Shown piece by piece: positions 17,251 to 25,037 of a stretch of DNA of 46,242 nucleotides. The notes under the pieces were generated by a model, which worked only from the letters and a program-made list of their open reading frames with translations, was not told the DNA's origin and ran no database searches. Source of the DNA: CAYVUM01 sp964454795 (lineage in GTDB: Bacteria > Pseudomonadota > Alphaproteobacteria > Rhodospirillales > Defluviicoccaceae); the NCBI GenBank assembly GCA_964454795.1, contig CAYVUM010000015.1, forward strand, positions 1 through 46,242, read 5' to 3'. Numbering within the stretch: the first letter of the stretch is position 1; every line of letters starts with the position of its first letter. A program made the translations under genes and the position numbers.

Positions 17251-19971
17251 TCAATGATGTCCCTTGCCAACCAGGGCCAGCCCTGCCGGCAGGAACACCA
17301 GCGTGCAGACCAGCACCCACGCGATTGCTACGGTTAGAAGAATGCCCATGCTCGCCGTCCCGGGGTGCGCGGACAGGCTCAGGCTACCGAAAGACGCAAT
17401 CGTCGTCAGGGCGCTGAAGACCACGGCGCGCGGCGTGCTGGTCGCCGGCTGCGCGCCGTCCCCGGCGGCGATCCCGGCGCGTTCGCGCATCACCAGATGG
17501 AGGCTGCCGGCGACCCCAAGCCCGAACAACAGCGGCAGGACGATGACGTTGGCGAAGTTGAACGGGATCGAGAGCACCACCGAGCTGGCCACGGTCAAGA
17601 GCGCGGCAAGGATCAGCGGCGCAAAGACCATGAGCGTGTCGCGCACGCTGCGCAGGACGATGAGCAGCATCGCGCCGATCGCCAGCACGGCGATCGCCGC
17701 CGCCTGAAAAAACGCCGCGACCACGGCACGGCCGCCCTCATAGATGCCGACCGGTGGCCCGCTGGCCTCGGGAGCGATCGTCCGCACCTCGGTAACGAAC
17801 GCGGCGAGGCGTTCGGGATCGCGATGCACCGGCTCTTCGGGAAAGATCTGCAGCAGTGCCTGGCCATTGTCGCCGAGCCATTGAGTGCGCAGGTCTTCGG
17901 GGAGATCGGCCAGGCCGAACGCGTCAGCAGCCAGCGAATCGCCAAGATCGGCAAACAACGGCGGAAGCCGCCGGAGCAGTCGGGTCCGGAGATCGGTGAG
18001 CACATTCGGATCGTCGACAGCCCGGTCCACAACCCCGGCCATCGCGTCGGCCAGCCGGTCGCCGGCAGCGCTCAGACGACCCCCATTGGTCGCAGGCACG
18101 CCGACAGCGGCGGTCTGCAGCCGCATCGTCGATTCCAGTTCCTCGGCTGCCGTCGGCGGTGCGATCGGTTCTGCCGCCAGGGACGGACCGAGGATCAGCT
18201 GCAGGTCGGTGATCAACTCGAGCTTTGCATCCTGGTTGGCAGGAACGAAATCCGCAAGAGTCCGTGTGCCGGCCACCGTGTCCAGATCGCTGACCCGGGA
18301 AGCCATTTGCTGAGCTGCTTCCAGGTCCTCGGCCCGGACGGAAATCGCGTAGCCGAGCGTCGGGTCTTCGTCCATGAGTTCGAGCAGCGTCGCCACCGAT
18401 TCGCTGCTCTGATCCTTCAGGTGAAGCGGGTCGAAGTCGAAGTAGGCGTCCCGGGCAATGACAGCGCTCGCGATCGCGATCACCACGGCAATGACGCTCA
18501 GCGTCCACGGGAAGCGCCGGCACTGTCGTTCGAGCTGAACCTGCCAGGGCGCCGACCAGCGCACCTCCCGCCCGAACCGGGGCTTGAGGAGGCTGAGAAG
18601 GGCCGGCAGCAGGGTAAAATTAAGAAACAGGGCGATCGCCATGCCGCCCGCGGCGATGACTCCGAGTTCGGCAAGGCCGGTATAGTCGGTCGGCAGGAAC
18701 GACAGGAAGCCGATCGCTGCCGCCGCGGCTGCCAGAGTGAGCGCACCCCCGACCCGGGTTGCGGCTGCGGCGAGACTGGCATTCGTGGTATCCGCGGCGC
18801 CGCGACCCTGTTTCTCGATCTCGCGGCAGCGCAGGGCGAAGTGGATGCTGAAATCGACGCTGAGGCCGATGAACAGGACAGCAAAGGCCACGGAAATCAG
18901 GTTGAGGGCGCCGACGACGGCAACCCCGTAGGCCGCTGTCCAGATCAGGCCAACGATCAGGGTGACCAGGGCGGCCACGGTCGTTCGCGGCGACCGGAAG
19001 GCGATCCAGAGCAGGGCGACCACCGCGAGGAGCGACGCGGTACCGGCCGCCCCTATGCCAACCGCGACGGTCTGCAGTTCGGCGTCGTTGAGCGCCGCCT
19101 CGCCGGTCAGCCGGATCGACACCGGATGCTCGGCGTCGGGCGCCAGTTCATTGGACCAGCCGCGCACGGTCTCGATCGCCCGACTGGCGGGGCGCAGCAT
19201 CGAATAATCGAAGACCGGAACCACGGTGAGAAACCGGCGGGCCGGCTGGTCGTCGTCCCCGCTTTCGGCAATCAGTTGTCGCCAGGACAGACTGGCCGGC
19301 CGTCCGGCTTCCTGCGCTTCCGCCACTTCGGCGACGGACTCGAACACTCGGGCGATATCGTCCTGGCTGGAGTCGACAACCTCCTCCTCCTCGGCGATGC
19401 GGGTGAGCAGGTCGAAGAGCCCCCGCAGGCTGGGATCGCGCTGCAGGGCGCCGAGAAACGGCTGCGCAGCCGCCAGCCGGTCGACCAGATCCTCGAGAGC
19501 GGTCAGGTCCTTGAACAGCAGGCCGTTGCGGCGGAAGAACGGATCGTCTTCGCGCGAGCTGACCTCCTGGAACAGATCGGGACGGGAGCGCATCCGCTCA
19601 GCCAGAGCGCGCGCCGTATCCATGACCCGGTCGGCGTCCTCGCTTTCTATGACCACGACGAGCTGGTTGCGACTGTCTGCAAACGTTGTCCTCAGCTCGC
19701 GGATGCCCTGGCGGTAGGGGAGGTCCGTCGCGATCAGGTTCTCGGGGTCGGTGGTGATCCTGATCTCGGCAAGGACGTAGGCGAAGCCGGCCACCGCGAT
19801 CACGAGGCAGCTGGCGACCACGATGCCGCGGTAGCCGCAGACAAGGCCGATCCAGCGGATCAGCAGGGCTCGCAGGAAGGCCTTGAAAGCATTGATGCTG
19901 CCCGCCCGCGGCGCGTGGCGGTGCGGACCGCTGTCATCTGGCGGTTGACGCTCGGGAGCTGGACGGGCCAT
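17251..19971 (-). CDS. hpnN: Hopanoid transporter HpnN (RND superfamily)
   Basis: HpnN is an inner-membrane RND-type protein that moves hopanoids toward the outer membrane in Rhodopseudomonas. The 906-residue product has one N-terminal transmembrane segment, a large periplasmic loop, and a block of membrane segments with VAFAVLFIGLSVDFSIHFAL. A second periplasmic loop and membrane block follow. That two-fold layout is typical of RND/MMPL proteins. It is co-directional with ispH (142 bp gap) and hpnH, so the three may share a transcript. It begins 155 bp after the end of rpmF. Confidence 0.9.
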   Translation of the reverse strand: MARPAPERQPPDDSGPHRHAPRAGSINAFKAFLRALLIRWIGLVCGYRGIVVASCLVIAVAGFAYVLAEIRITTDPENLIATDLPYRQGIRELRTTFADSRNQLVVVIESEDADRVMDTARALAERMRSRPDLFQEVSSREDDPFFRRNGLLFKDLTALEDLVDRLAAAQPFLGALQRDPSLRGLFDLLTRIAEEEEVVDSSQDDIARVFESVAEVAEAQEAGRPASLSWRQLIAESGDDDQPARRFLTVVPVFDYSMLRPASRAIETVRGWSNELAPDAEHPVSIRLTGEAALNDAELQTVAVGIGAAGTASLLAVVALLWIAFRSPRTTVAALVTLIVGLIWTAAYGVAVVGALNLISVAFAVLFIGLSVDFSIHFALRCREIEKQGRGAADTTNASLAAAATRVGGALTLAAAAAAIGFLSFLPTDYTGLAELGVIAAGGMAIALFLNFTLLPALLSLLKPRFGREVRWSAPWQVQLERQCRRFPWTLSVIAVVIAIASAVIARDAYFDFDPLHLKDQSSESVATLLELMDEDPTLGYAISVRAEDLEAAQQMASRVSDLDTVAGTRTLADFVPANQDAKLELITDLQLILGPSLAAEPIAPPTAAEELESTMRLQTAAVGVPATNGGRLSAAGDRLADAMAGVVDRAVDDPNVLTDLRTRLLRRLPPLFADLGDSLAADAFGLADLPEDLRTQWLGDNGQALLQIFPEEPVHRDPERLAAFVTEVRTIAPEASGPPVGIYEGGRAVVAAFFQAAAIAVLAIGAMLLIVLRSVRDTLMVFAPLILAALLTVASSVVLSIPFNFANVIVLPLLFGLGVAGSLHLVMRERAGIAAGDGAQPATSTPRAVVFSALTTIASFGSLSLSAHPGTASMGILLTVAIAWVLVCTLVFLPAGLALVGKGHH

Positions 19972-20126
19972 TGGCAGAGGGTGGTCGTCACCCTGATCAG
20001 GAGCGGATGCGGGCGGGACAGCCAGGGAATGGGGCGCGGGATTGTCCGGGCGTACGGAGCGTTCCGGGCGTGCGGAGCATTCCGGCCCGGACCGGCGTCC
20101 GGGTGCGGCCTGGGATCGCTGGCGGG

Positions 20127-20303
20127 CTATTTGGGTTCGAGGATCTGCCTGCCACGGTACATCCCGGTCGACAGGTCGATGTGATGGGGCCGGCGCAGCT
20201 CCCCCGAGGTTTTGTCCTCAATGTAGGCAGACGGCTTCACCCGGTCGTGTGCGCGACGCATGTTCCGCTTCGACTTCGAGGTTTTTCGTTTCGGAACGGC
20301 CAT
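20127..20303 (-). CDS. rpmF: 50S ribosomal protein L32
   Basis: The minus strand encodes a 58-residue protein starting MAVPKRKTSKSKRNMRRAHD and ending GRQILEPK, which is clearly ribosomal protein L32. It has the alphaproteobacterial core KPSAYIEDKTSGELRRPHHI. The ribosome binding site AGGAAGGA lies upstream of the ATG at 20303. A possible promoter on the minus strand has TTGGGC (20381-20386), an 18-bp spacer, and TATAGA (20357-20362). No plsX or fabH follows, unlike the common rpmF-plsX-fabH order. Confidence 0.97.
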   Translation of the reverse strand: MAVPKRKTSKSKRNMRRAHDRVKPSAYIEDKTSGELRRPHHIDLSTGMYRGRQILEPK

Positions 20304-20356
20304 CTGTTCCGTCCTTCCTGTTCGTATCGGGTTGCCGGGGCGAGAATTGAGCGGTC

Positions 20357-20386
20357 TCTATAGATCCGAATGCGGGAGGCGCCCAA
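20357..20386 (-). promoter_or_regulatory. Candidate sigma-70 promoter of rpmF
   Basis: On the minus strand TTGGGC (20381-20386) and TATAGA (20357-20362) are separated by 18 bp, giving a start near 20350, about 45 nt before the L32 start codon. The surrounding 20304-20542 stretch between divergent rpmF and hisI holds no other gene that I can see. Confidence 0.4.
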
Positions 20387-20542
20387 CACATTTTTCGAGC
20401 CGCGCTGCGCTTGGCCGGCGCACGCCACCTTCCTCCACCCCGCAAGCCGGCTTACCTTGGGTTCGGGCCGGATGGTGACGGCCGGCTTTCACCGCCTGCA
20501 CCGAGCCAGCGAGAGTTAAGAACACGAAGAGAGGAATGCAAG

Positions 20543-21025
20543 ATGAATGGAGAGGCGGTGTTGCGGTCGCGGGAGACCGTCGCCGACATCGAGGAAGGCG
20601 TCGATCTCGCGCCGAAGTTCGATAAGGACGGACTCATTCCGGTCGTGACCACAGATTATGACACCGGCGAGTTGCTGATGCACGCCTACATGAACGCGAC
20701 AGCCCTGGAGCGCACCCTTGCTTCAGGAGAAGCGGTTTACTGGAGCCGGAGCCGCCAGAGCCTCTGGCACAAGGGCGCGACCAGCGGCCTGGTCCAGAAA
20801 GTTCTGGAAATCCGCACGGACTGCGACCAGGACACGATCTGGTTACGGGTGCGCATGACCGGCGGAGCCTGCTGCCACGTCGGCTACCGGTCCTGCTTCT
20901 ACCGGTCGATCGTTCCGCGCCGCGGCGAAGGCGGGGAGGGCCCGCGGTTGCGGTTCGAGGAGACAGAGAAGGTTTTCGACCCGGCCGTCGTCTACGGCGG
21001 GCAGCCCAAAGCCCCGGGCGCGTGA
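20543..21025 (+). CDS. hisI: Phosphoribosyl-AMP cyclohydrolase
   Basis: HisI opens the purine ring of phosphoribosyl-AMP in histidine synthesis, using zinc and magnesium. The 160-residue product shows LLMHAYMNATALERTL, YWSRSRQSLWHKGATSGLVQ, RTDCDQDTIWLRV with the metal-binding acidic/Cys motif, and GGACCHVGYRSCFYR with zinc cysteines. There is no fused HisE domain. The ATG at 20543 follows GAGAGGAATGCA. It stands alone, with no other his genes in the window, which is common in alphaproteobacteria. Confidence 0.95.
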   Translation: MNGEAVLRSRETVADIEEGVDLAPKFDKDGLIPVVTTDYDTGELLMHAYMNATALERTLASGEAVYWSRSRQSLWHKGATSGLVQKVLEIRTDCDQDTIWLRVRMTGGACCHVGYRSCFYRSIVPRRGEGGEGPRLRFEETEKVFDPAVVYGGQPKAPGA

Positions 21026-21115
21026 CCGGCAACCGGCTCTGGGCCGGAGCCGCGGCGATACCGGCGACGCGGGGCGGCAAGCGGGCGTGAGCGTAAGGTG
21101 GCGGGAGGGCGGTTC

Positions 21116-21727
21116 TCAGCTTTCAACCAGCGTGTCGGCGAGATCGTTGAGAGCGTCAATCAGGGCATTGATCCCGCCCCGGCGCAGGGTCTGGCGATAG
21201 TCCGAGCGCAAAACCCCCAGTTCGCTCACACCTTCGGCGACGATGTCGATCACCTGCCAGCCGGAGTCCACGGGGTGAAGAACATAATCGAGGCTGACGG
21301 CCGACCCATCCGATCGAACGATGGCCGTCTCGACGATGACCCGCCCGCTCGTTCCCTGACGGACCCCGAGGGTGCGAAACGACTGGCCGGCGTAATCCGT
21401 GAAGCGACTGACGTAGACGCTGGTCGTGTAGCTGAGGAACGCGTCAGCGAGGCGCTGGCGCTGGCTTTCGTCGGCGTTGCGCCATGCCGAACCGGTGGCA
21501 ACCCGCATCATCGCCGCGGCGTCGAACGTGCTGCGGACGGGTTCGCGCAGGCGATCGATGCGCTGCTCGACGCTGAGCGTGTCGGACTGCCTCCAGACGT
21601 CGAGCAAAGCGGCATGGAACTGCGCCACCACCTCTTTTGGTCCGGTTTCGTTCGCGGTTGCTGATCCGGGAAGCCCGATCAGCAGTACTATCAACAGCAG
21701 CAAACGAGCGGCACGGATCGGGGACAC
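21116..21727 (-). CDS. hpnM: MlaC/Ttg2D-family periplasmic protein, candidate HpnM
   Basis: The 203-residue precursor starts at GTG 21727 with AGGAGA 6 nt upstream. It has a signal peptide (RAARLLLLIVLLIGLPGSATA). The mature part shows VRSTFDAAAMMRVATGSAWR, FLSYTTSVYVSRFTDYAGQS, and IDIVAEGVSELGVLRSDYRQ, all typical of the toluene-tolerance family. The ending resembles, from memory, the hopanoid-linked HpnM branch more than ordinary MlaC. HpnM would pair with HpnN in hopanoid transport, and hpnN lies 1.1 kb away on the same strand, beyond rpmF and hisI. The gene symbol is tentative, and a plain MlaC paralogue is the alternative. Confidence 0.75.
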   Translation of the reverse strand: MSPIRAARLLLLIVLLIGLPGSATANETGPKEVVAQFHAALLDVWRQSDTLSVEQRIDRLREPVRSTFDAAAMMRVATGSAWRNADESQRQRLADAFLSYTTSVYVSRFTDYAGQSFRTLGVRQGTSGRVIVETAIVRSDGSAVSLDYVLHPVDSGWQVIDIVAEGVSELGVLRSDYRQTLRRGGINALIDALNDLADTLVES

Positions 21728-21926
21728 CGGCACTCTCCTTTCAACCGCGCAATTGGCGGGGCCTGCAAGCCGACACCGATGATCACCCGGGGCGGACACT
21801 CCTGATCGAAGCCGGCGGCGAAACACTTGGTGGCACTCTGCGTAGACCGCCGGGGACAATAGAGGGGCCTCCCGGCCGCGACAAGCTTGGCGCAGCGGCT
21901 TCACGTTCGCGGGTGCGGAATGGACC

Positions 21927-21955
21927 TTGACACTTGCGTGGGATAAGGCTAGCGT
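21927..21955 (+). promoter_or_regulatory. Candidate rpoH promoter
   Basis: A perfect TTGACA at 21927-21932 is followed after 17 bp by TAGCGT (21950-21955), a weak but correctly spaced -10 element. It would give a transcript starting near 21962 and a leader of about 250 nt before rpoH. A GGGG-CAA-CCCC inverted repeat lies inside that leader at 21990-22000. Confidence 0.4.
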
Positions 21956-22055
21956 TTCCGGGATGATGTACGGTTGCTGCCTTGACACTGGGGCAACCCC
22001 TGTCCGGCCGCGCAGCGGCGGACACACGCATATCGCTCGGAAGGAGGATATGAAC

Positions 22056-22106
22056 ATGACAGCGCTTTTCGCGTATCTCCCGGAGCTCTCTGGTCATCAG
22101 ACGTAG
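22056..22106 (+). CDS. Possible 16-residue leader peptide upstream of rpoH
   Basis: A consensus Shine-Dalgarno AAGGAGG (22041-22047) stands 8 nt before an ATG at 22056. The ATG opens a short frame, MTALFAYLPELSGHQT, ending at TAG 22104-22106. An overlapping in-frame ATG at 22050 is too close to the Shine-Dalgarno. The ORF ends about 105 nt before rpoH. Downstream, GGGTC-GACGAA-GACCC can form a hairpin. The ribosome binding site is one of the strongest in the window, which suggests translation. A role in controlling rpoH is inference only. Confidence 0.4.
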   Translation: MTALFAYLPELSGHQT

Positions 22107-22211
22107 GCTGCGCGGGTCGACGAAGACCCGGATCAGCGCACCACCGATGCCGCGCCGCTCGGTTGTGCGCCTCATCTCGTCGCCACTGCGCCAGATCACG
22201 GAGACTTGAAT

Positions 22212-23123
22212 ATGGCATCGATGACCCTGCCGGCCGTCAACAGCGAAGCCGGCCTTTCGCGGTACTTCCGGGAGATTTGGACCTATCCGATCCTCACGGA
22301 TACCGAAGAGTACGAACTCGCCACAACCTTTCGCGAAACCGGTGATGTGGACGCGGCGCACCGGCTCGTGACGAGCCATTTGCGCCTCGTCGCCAAGATC
22401 GCCATGGGCTATCGTGGGTATGGGGTGCCCGTGTCCGACCTGATCGCCGAGGGCAACATCGGCCTGATGAAGGCGGTCAAGAAGTTCGAGCCCGAGCGGG
22501 GCTTCCGCCTGGCGACCTACGCCATGTGGTGGATCCGTGCGGCGATTACCGAATACATCCTGCGCACTTGGTCGCTGGTGAAAATGGGTACGCTGGCTGC
22601 TCAGAAGAAACTCTTCTTCAGCCTGCGACGGATCAAGCGACAGCTCGAGATCGTCGATTCGGGTGAACTGAGTCTGGAGCAGGCCGAGCAGCTCGCCAGC
22701 CACCTCGAGGTGTCGGAATCGGACGTTATCGAGATGAACCGGCGGCTGGCCGTCCGCGATCTGTCGCTCAACACGCCGATGTCCAGGGACAAGGACGAGA
22801 GCGCCGAATTCCAGGATACCCTCGTCGACGAAACACCATCGCCGGAGGCGATGGCCGCCGAGCGGGAGGAAGGCGAGCAGCGCCATCAGGCGCTCCACGC
22901 TGCCCTCGAGTCGCTGCCCGAGCGTGAGCGGCACATCATCGCCGAGCGCTGGCTGCGCGATGATCCGCGGACTCTCGAAGACCTGGGCAAGGAATTCGGG
23001 ATCAGCCGCGAGCGCGTTCGCCAGCTGGAAGCCCGCGCCCTCGACAAGGTTCGCAAGGTGATGACCCTGCCCGCCGCCGCTCCGACTGCCGCCGCGGCTC
23101 CGGCCTTCGCGGCGGCCGGCTGA
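22212..23123 (+). CDS. rpoH: RNA polymerase heat-shock sigma factor RpoH (sigma-32)
   Basis: RpoH directs RNA polymerase to heat-shock and stress promoters. The 303-residue product has region 2 motifs (DLIAEGNIGLMKAVKKFEPE, LATYAMWWIRAAI), and QKKLFFSLRR, which is the RpoH box characteristic of this subfamily. Region 4 has a helix-turn-helix (TLEDLGKEFGISRERVRQLE). The C-terminus is an Ala/Pro-rich tail. The start is ATG 22212; a TTG two codons earlier is possible. The long leader with a predicted small ORF and hairpins hints at post-transcriptional control. Confidence 0.96.
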   Translation: MASMTLPAVNSEAGLSRYFREIWTYPILTDTEEYELATTFRETGDVDAAHRLVTSHLRLVAKIAMGYRGYGVPVSDLIAEGNIGLMKAVKKFEPERGFRLATYAMWWIRAAITEYILRTWSLVKMGTLAAQKKLFFSLRRIKRQLEIVDSGELSLEQAEQLASHLEVSESDVIEMNRRLAVRDLSLNTPMSRDKDESAEFQDTLVDETPSPEAMAAEREEGEQRHQALHAALESLPERERHIIAERWLRDDPRTLEDLGKEFGISRERVRQLEARALDKVRKVMTLPAAAPTAAAAPAFAAAG

Positions 23124-23153
23124 GCCGGCGGGTCCGGACCGGCACGCAGCCTT

Positions 23154-23948
23154 GTGCCCCGGGCAGAAGCCCCGCAACCGCGGGCCGTCCGGGCCGGCGG
23201 CCGCGTGATCGTCCTGTTTACCGACTTCGGCCTGACCGGTCCCTATACCGGCCAGGTCAAAGCGGTCCTGCGGCGGGGGGCGCCCGGCGTCGAAATCATC
23301 GATCTGTTTGCTGATGCGCCCTCGCGCGATCCCCGCGCATCGGCCTATCTGCTTGCCGCCTACTGCGAGGAGTTCCCCGCCGGAACGGTGTTTCTCGCTG
23401 TGGTCGACCCGGGTGTCGGCAGTGTGCGCAGCCCGGTGATCGTCTCTGCCAGCCGGCGCTGGTTCGTCGGCCCGGACAACGGTCTGTTCGAAATCCTCGC
23501 CCGGCGCAGCGATGAACCGGCACGCTGGTGGTCCATCGACGACCGCCCCGCGCGGCTCTCGGCCTCATTCCACGGCCGGGACCTGTTCGCGCCGGTTGCG
23601 GCGCGGCTGGCCGTTGGCACCGTCCCGACCGGACCGGCCGGCACCGCAGGCACGGACCGGTATTCCGACTGGCCCGACGACCTGCCGGAAGTGATCTATA
23701 TCGACTTTTATGGCAATGCGATGGCCGGATTGCGCAGTAGCGGAGTTCCGCCCTCGGCGGAAATCAGGGTCGGCGGGTCAATTTTGACAAATGCCGACAC
23801 ATTTTCCGATCGCCGCCCGGGAGAGGCCTTCTGGTATGAAAATGCCAATGGTCTTGTTGAATTTGCGGTCAACATGGGCAACGCTGCGGCGGTCCTGGAC
23901 CTGAAGATCGGGACGCCGGTTTCTGTGACCTCGCCGCCTGTCCTCTGA
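23154..23948 (+). CDS. SAM hydrolase / SAM hydroxide adenosyltransferase (DUF62 family)
   Basis: Family members hydrolyse S-adenosylmethionine to adenosine and methionine and are related to fluorinase. The 264-residue product contains VLFTDFGLTGPYTGQVKAVL, AVVDPGVGSVRSPV, VGPDNGLFEIL and SFHGRDLFAPVAA, the hallmark Asp, Gly and His/Arg blocks. A C-terminal beta-rich domain with YIDFYGNAM and FWYENANGLVEFAVN follows. The start is GTG at 23154; later in-frame starts close to VIVLFTDFG are possible. It follows rpoH by 30 bp and may be co-transcribed with it. Confidence 0.88.
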   Translation: MPRAEAPQPRAVRAGGRVIVLFTDFGLTGPYTGQVKAVLRRGAPGVEIIDLFADAPSRDPRASAYLLAAYCEEFPAGTVFLAVVDPGVGSVRSPVIVSASRRWFVGPDNGLFEILARRSDEPARWWSIDDRPARLSASFHGRDLFAPVAARLAVGTVPTGPAGTAGTDRYSDWPDDLPEVIYIDFYGNAMAGLRSSGVPPSAEIRVGGSILTNADTFSDRRPGEAFWYENANGLVEFAVNMGNAAAVLDLKIGTPVSVTSPPVL

Positions 23949-24032
23949 ACGCGCTTCAGTGATCCGGGTGGAGTCGCGTCATCCCCGCCGATCTGATAAC
24001 TATATTAAAGCGAGGCGATCACTCGCCATAAC

Positions 24033-24155
24033 CGCTGGTGGATCGGATTCTTCGCCCGGCTCCCGGGCGACTGACCGCTCGATCTGCTAAGCTATTGATC
24101 CTGTTGTTTGATTCATCTGACGGATGGGACTCATCCGTCAGCATCGAACCACCAG
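24033..24155 (-). repeat. 123-bp double-hairpin interspersed repeat, copy B
   Basis: Read on the minus strand this matches copies A and C nearly throughout. GGTTCGATGCTGACGGATGA, a five-base loop and CATCCGTCAG form the first hairpin. A second half with CGCCCGGGAGCCGGGCG and flanking ATCGGATCCACC follows. It fills most of 23949-24185, between the SAM hydrolase and the metallo-beta-lactamase-fold gene. A short separate hairpin, GGCGA-TCAC-TCGCC (24014-24027), precedes it. Unlike copies A and C it does not touch a stop codon. Confidence 0.85.
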
Positions 24156-24185
24156 GCTGTTACGTGAAGGAGTGGCCTTGCTCTG

Positions 24186-25007
24186 ATGTTCGGAATCCGC
24201 TTCTGGGGCGTGCGCGGCAGCATCGCCTGCCCGTCTCCAAACCACATCCGCTTCGGCGGCAACACCAGTTGCGTCGAGGTCGGCGTCGGTGAACACCGGT
24301 TTGTTCTTGACGCCGGAACCGGAATTCGCGGGGTGGGCAAGATGTTTCTCGAGCATGACGTCCGCACCGCCCACCTCCTGCTGACCCACACCCACTGGGA
24401 CCACATCAACGGCTTTCCGTTTTTCCGGCCGGCCTATGATCCGAACCGCCGGGTGCGGGTGATGGCCGGTCACCTCAAGCACCAGGGCGGGGTCCACAAC
24501 GCCCTGTCGCTGCAGATGAACGACCCGATGTTCCCGGTGCCGCTGGACGCCATGCGCGCCTGCGTCGAATTCGTCGATTTCGAAGCCGGTGACCGCTTCA
24601 AGCTGTTTCCTGACGTTGCCATCCGCACCGCTTCGCTTAACCACCCGAACGGCGCCACCGGCTACCGGATCGACCACAATGGCCGCTCGGTCTGCTACAT
24701 CACGGATACCGAGCACGTCCCTGGCCGGCCGGACCAGCGAATCCTCGACCTCATCGAGGGTGCCGATCTGGTGATTTACGACTGCACCTACACGGACGAT
24801 GAGTTCCCCGATCATATCGGCTGGGGCCATTCCACCTGGCGGGAGGGCGAACGTCTGTGCCGGCTCGCCAACGTCAGGCGGTTCGCCGTGTTCCACCACG
24901 AACCGGACCATGATGACGATTTCATGGACGAGCTCGAACGCGAAGCCTGCGAGTCGTGGGAGAACACCTTCGTCTCCCGCGAGGGTATGGAAATCCGGCT
25001 CGACTGA
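24186..25007 (+). CDS. Metallo-beta-lactamase-fold hydrolase
   Basis: This 273-residue protein has the metal-binding THTHWDHINGFPFF, a second metal His in LNHPNGATGYRI, and the bridging Asp in VCYITDTEH. A late His in GHSTWREG is also present. The WGVRGSIACP N-terminus is typical of a bacterial group related to PhnP and cAMP phosphodiesterases that cleave phosphodiester bonds. The substrate is not evident. The proximity of an adenylate cyclase gene (28294) makes a cyclic-nucleotide role conceivable, but this is speculation. Confidence 0.88.
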   Translation: MFGIRFWGVRGSIACPSPNHIRFGGNTSCVEVGVGEHRFVLDAGTGIRGVGKMFLEHDVRTAHLLLTHTHWDHINGFPFFRPAYDPNRRVRVMAGHLKHQGGVHNALSLQMNDPMFPVPLDAMRACVEFVDFEAGDRFKLFPDVAIRTASLNHPNGATGYRIDHNGRSVCYITDTEHVPGRPDQRILDLIEGADLVIYDCTYTDDEFPDHIGWGHSTWREGERLCRLANVRRFAVFHHEPDHDDDFMDELEREACESWENTFVSREGMEIRLD

Positions 25008-25037
25008 CCCGGCCGCCTGCCTCCGGCCCGCGCGGCC

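Noticed and set aside
17365..20184. A 939-codon open frame on the plus strand across hpnN
   Set aside because: It is antisense to a well-supported RND protein, has Arg/Asp/Gly-rich shadow composition and no recognisable motif. Long antisense frames are expected in GC-rich DNA.
21982..22010. Second TTGACA upstream of rpoH as a promoter
   Set aside because: No -10-like sequence occurs 16-18 bp downstream (CGGCCG is there), so the TTGACA at 21927 is preferred.
21783..23177. A 464-codon minus-strand open frame across rpoH
   Set aside because: It is antisense to a certain sigma factor and shows no family motif.
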